Shown piece by piece: positions 4,303 through 5,778 of a stretch of DNA of 5,778 nucleotides. The notes under the pieces were generated by a model, which did no database searches, was not told the origin of the DNA, and worked only from the letters and a program-made list of their open reading frames with translations. The stretch covers positions 1-5,778 of the forward strand of contig SLAD01000309.1 in the NCBI GenBank assembly GCA_007126995.1, given 5' to 3'. Position 1 is the stretch's first letter. Every line of letters begins with the position of its first letter. The stretch is from Kiritimatiellia bacterium. Its GTDB lineage: Bacteria; Verrucomicrobiota; Kiritimatiellia; SLAD01. Made by a program: the position numbers and the translations under genes.

Positions 4303-5778
4303 ACACGGTTGCCATCCTTCCCTTATCGGTTTTGATCCCTTTGGTGGGCTCTCTGGTGTGCTTTGTCATTCACCGCCGCGTGGCCGTCGTGACCGGCTTG
4401 GTGGTTGCTGGTTTAACCACGCTCGCCGCTCTGGCTACAGCTTATGTGATTGCGCGGTCGGGACTGCAAATTTATACGCTGGGCGGCTGGCACGCGCCAC
4501 TCGGCATTCAATTCCGCGCCGACGGCCTGTCGGCCGTCATGATCGTGATGACCGCCGTGGTCGGCCTCGGCATCAGCTTCTATGCCCAAGCCTATTTCGG
4601 CCACTACCAAACGACGAATGAAAAGCGCGGCGGGGAGATGTTTTGGCCCATTTGGCTCTTCCTGTGGGGCTCAATGAACGCGCTCTACATGTCGGCGGAT
4701 TTATTCAACATCTACGTCATTCTGGAGATCATCGGCTTTGCTGCAGTCGGTTTGCTGACCCTGACGGGGCGTCGCAAGGTGTTGATCGCAGGGATGCGCT
4801 ATTTGCTGGCCGCGATGGCGGGATCGCTGGTCTATTTGCTCGGCGTTTCGATGCTTTACGCGGCCTACAGCACGCTGGATATCGGCTTGTTGAGCGCAGC
4901 CATTGACGGCGGTCGCGTGCCTGCCGCCGCCTTCGCCCTGATGCTGATTGGGCTCCTGCTCAAGACCGCGGCGTTTCCGCTGCACTTCTGGTTGCCGCCC
5001 GCACATGGCAGCGCCACCGCGCCGGTCAGCGCGATTCTTTCGGCGCTGGTCGTCAAAGCCTCCTTCTATCTGGTTCTACGACTCTGGTTCCAGGTTTTTC
5101 ACGAGGTGGTCACATTTGAGACCGGTCAACTATTGGGCGTGCTGGGCACAGGCGCTATTCTTTGGGGGTCCATTCAAGCCTTGCGCCAGACCCGCGTCAA
5201 AATGATGGTCGCCTATTCCACGGTAGCGCAACTGGGCTACCTGTTTTTTGTGTTTCCGGTCAGCACGGTGACCGATCCCTCGCTGAATGCGCCGATCACG
5301 CCTTGGCTGCTCGCCGGCAGCCGCGGTTGCTTGTATCAAGTGCTGGCGCACGCCTTTGCAAAAACCGCCTTCTTTATGGCCGCCGGCGTCTTGCTGCATG
5401 CCGCCGGCAGCGACCATATTGACCATATGCGCGGATTGGCCAAGCGCTTGCCGATCACCGTTTTTGCGATGGCCCTCGCGGCGGTGAGTTTGATGGGCCT
5501 ACCGCCTAGTGGCGGTTTTGTCGCCAAATGGCTGACAACCAGCGCCGTGCTCGCCGCCGGACAATGGTGGTGGGCGCCGATCGTGATCGGCGGCGGCCTA
5601 CTCACTGCGGGTTACATGTTTATGGTTCTGCGCTACGCTTTCTCGGCCGCCGAGCCGGAGGCCACCCTGCATAAGGTTCCCAAGTCCTTGGAGGTGTGCG
5701 CCTTGGTGATGGCTGTCCTGAGCATCAGAATGGGCATACGCGCAGAAGATATACTCGCTCTACTAATGGTCGGCTGGC
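4299..5778 (+). CDS. mrpD: MrpD/MnhD, NuoM/NuoN-like antiporter subunit (3' end outside window)
   Basis: Large proton-pumping/antiporter-like membrane subunit (proton_antipo_M family), about 14 helices, 493 codons visible without a stop; family members are about 490-510 aa, so only the last few residues are missing. Key ion-path residues are present: Glu143 in LFNIYVILEIIGF (equivalent to the essential TM5 Glu of MrpD and NuoM), Lys222 in LLLKTAAFPLHFWLPPAH, Lys253 in ALVVKASFYL, His351 and Lys355 in VLAHAFAKTAFFMAAG, and Lys410 in GLPPSGGFVAKW. It follows mrpC by an ATGA overlap and has a strong Shine-Dalgarno. MrpD-type rather than NuoM because the neighbours are MrpF, G, B and C and no Nuo subunits are present. 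Because the rest of the cluster is unseen, it could equally be called MbhH-like. The last 20 or so codons use rarer choices (AGA, ATA twice, CTA twice) than the body of the gene. Confidence 0.94.
   Translation, partial: MNTVAILPLSVLIPLVGSLVCFVIHRRVAVVTGLVVAGLTTLAALATAYVIARSGLQIYTLGGWHAPLGIQFRADGLSAVMIVMTAVVGLGISFYAQAYFGHYQTTNEKRGGEMFWPIWLFLWGSMNALYMSADLFNIYVILEIIGFAAVGLLTLTGRRKVLIAGMRYLLAAMAGSLVYLLGVSMLYAAYSTLDIGLLSAAIDGGRVPAAAFALMLIGLLLKTAAFPLHFWLPPAHGSATAPVSAILSALVVKASFYLVLRLWFQVFHEVVTFETGQLLGVLGTGAILWGSIQALRQTRVKMMVAYSTVAQLGYLFFVFPVSTVTDPSLNAPITPWLLAGSRGCLYQVLAHAFAKTAFFMAAGVLLHAAGSDHIDHMRGLAKRLPITVFAMALAAVSLMGLPPSGGFVAKWLTTSAVLAAGQWWWAPIVIGGGLLTAGYMFMVLRYAFSAAEPEATLHKVPKSLEVCALVMAVLSIRMGIRAEDILALLMVGW

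Noticed and set aside
4299..5778. NADH dehydrogenase (complex I) NuoM or NuoN gene
   Set aside because: The membrane antiporter domain is shared with NuoM/N, but the neighbours are MrpF, G, B and C with no Nuo subunits, so an Mrp/Mbh-type subunit is the better call.

Overview
This window (moderately GC-rich by eye, all genes on the + strand, almost no non-coding DNA) is a monovalent-cation transport locus of a bacterium, most likely a proteobacterium. The evidence for that is a full-length TrkH whose N-terminus matches the proteobacterial type, a two-RCK-domain TrkA beside it, and Shine-Dalgarno-led, overlapping genes. Genus cannot be decided from the sequence. A Na+-stressed or alkaline niche is plausible from gene content but is inference.

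Region 1 (1-2293) is a Trk potassium uptake pair: the 3' part of trkA (cytosolic NAD-binding gating subunit, 5' end outside the window) followed after 17 nt by complete trkH (membrane K+ channel-like subunit with four selectivity-filter loops). Region 2 (2294-2397) is the only real intergenic gap, 104 nt, with no convincing terminator and only a weak promoter candidate.

Region 3 (2398-5778, continuing past the end) is a tightly packed Mrp/Mnh-type multisubunit Na+(cation)/H+ antiporter operon in the order mrpF, mrpG, MbhD-like (DUF4040), MbhE-MrpB fusion, mrpC, mrpD (last codons outside the window). Three of the five junctions are ATGA overlaps; the other two are gaps of 4 and 10 nt. This is not the classical mrpABCDEFG order. 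The C-terminal part of classical MrpA is split off as a small MbhD-like protein and an MbhE segment fused to MrpB. The order F-G-MbhD-MbhE/B-C-D follows that of archaeal Mbh/Mbs-type modules. No mrpE and no classical full-length mrpA are present; mrpE, a second NuoL/MrpA-like subunit, or redox subunits may lie downstream.

Together the genes suggest coupled cation homeostasis: Trk brings K+ in, and the Mrp complex exports Na+ (or another cation) in exchange for protons. I see no RNA genes, CRISPR, mobile elements or evident repeats. Nothing here demands an undescribed system; the most notable points are the archaeal-like subunit arrangement, the MbhE-MrpB fusion, several divergent signature residues in F, G and B, and the direct Trk-Mrp linkage.
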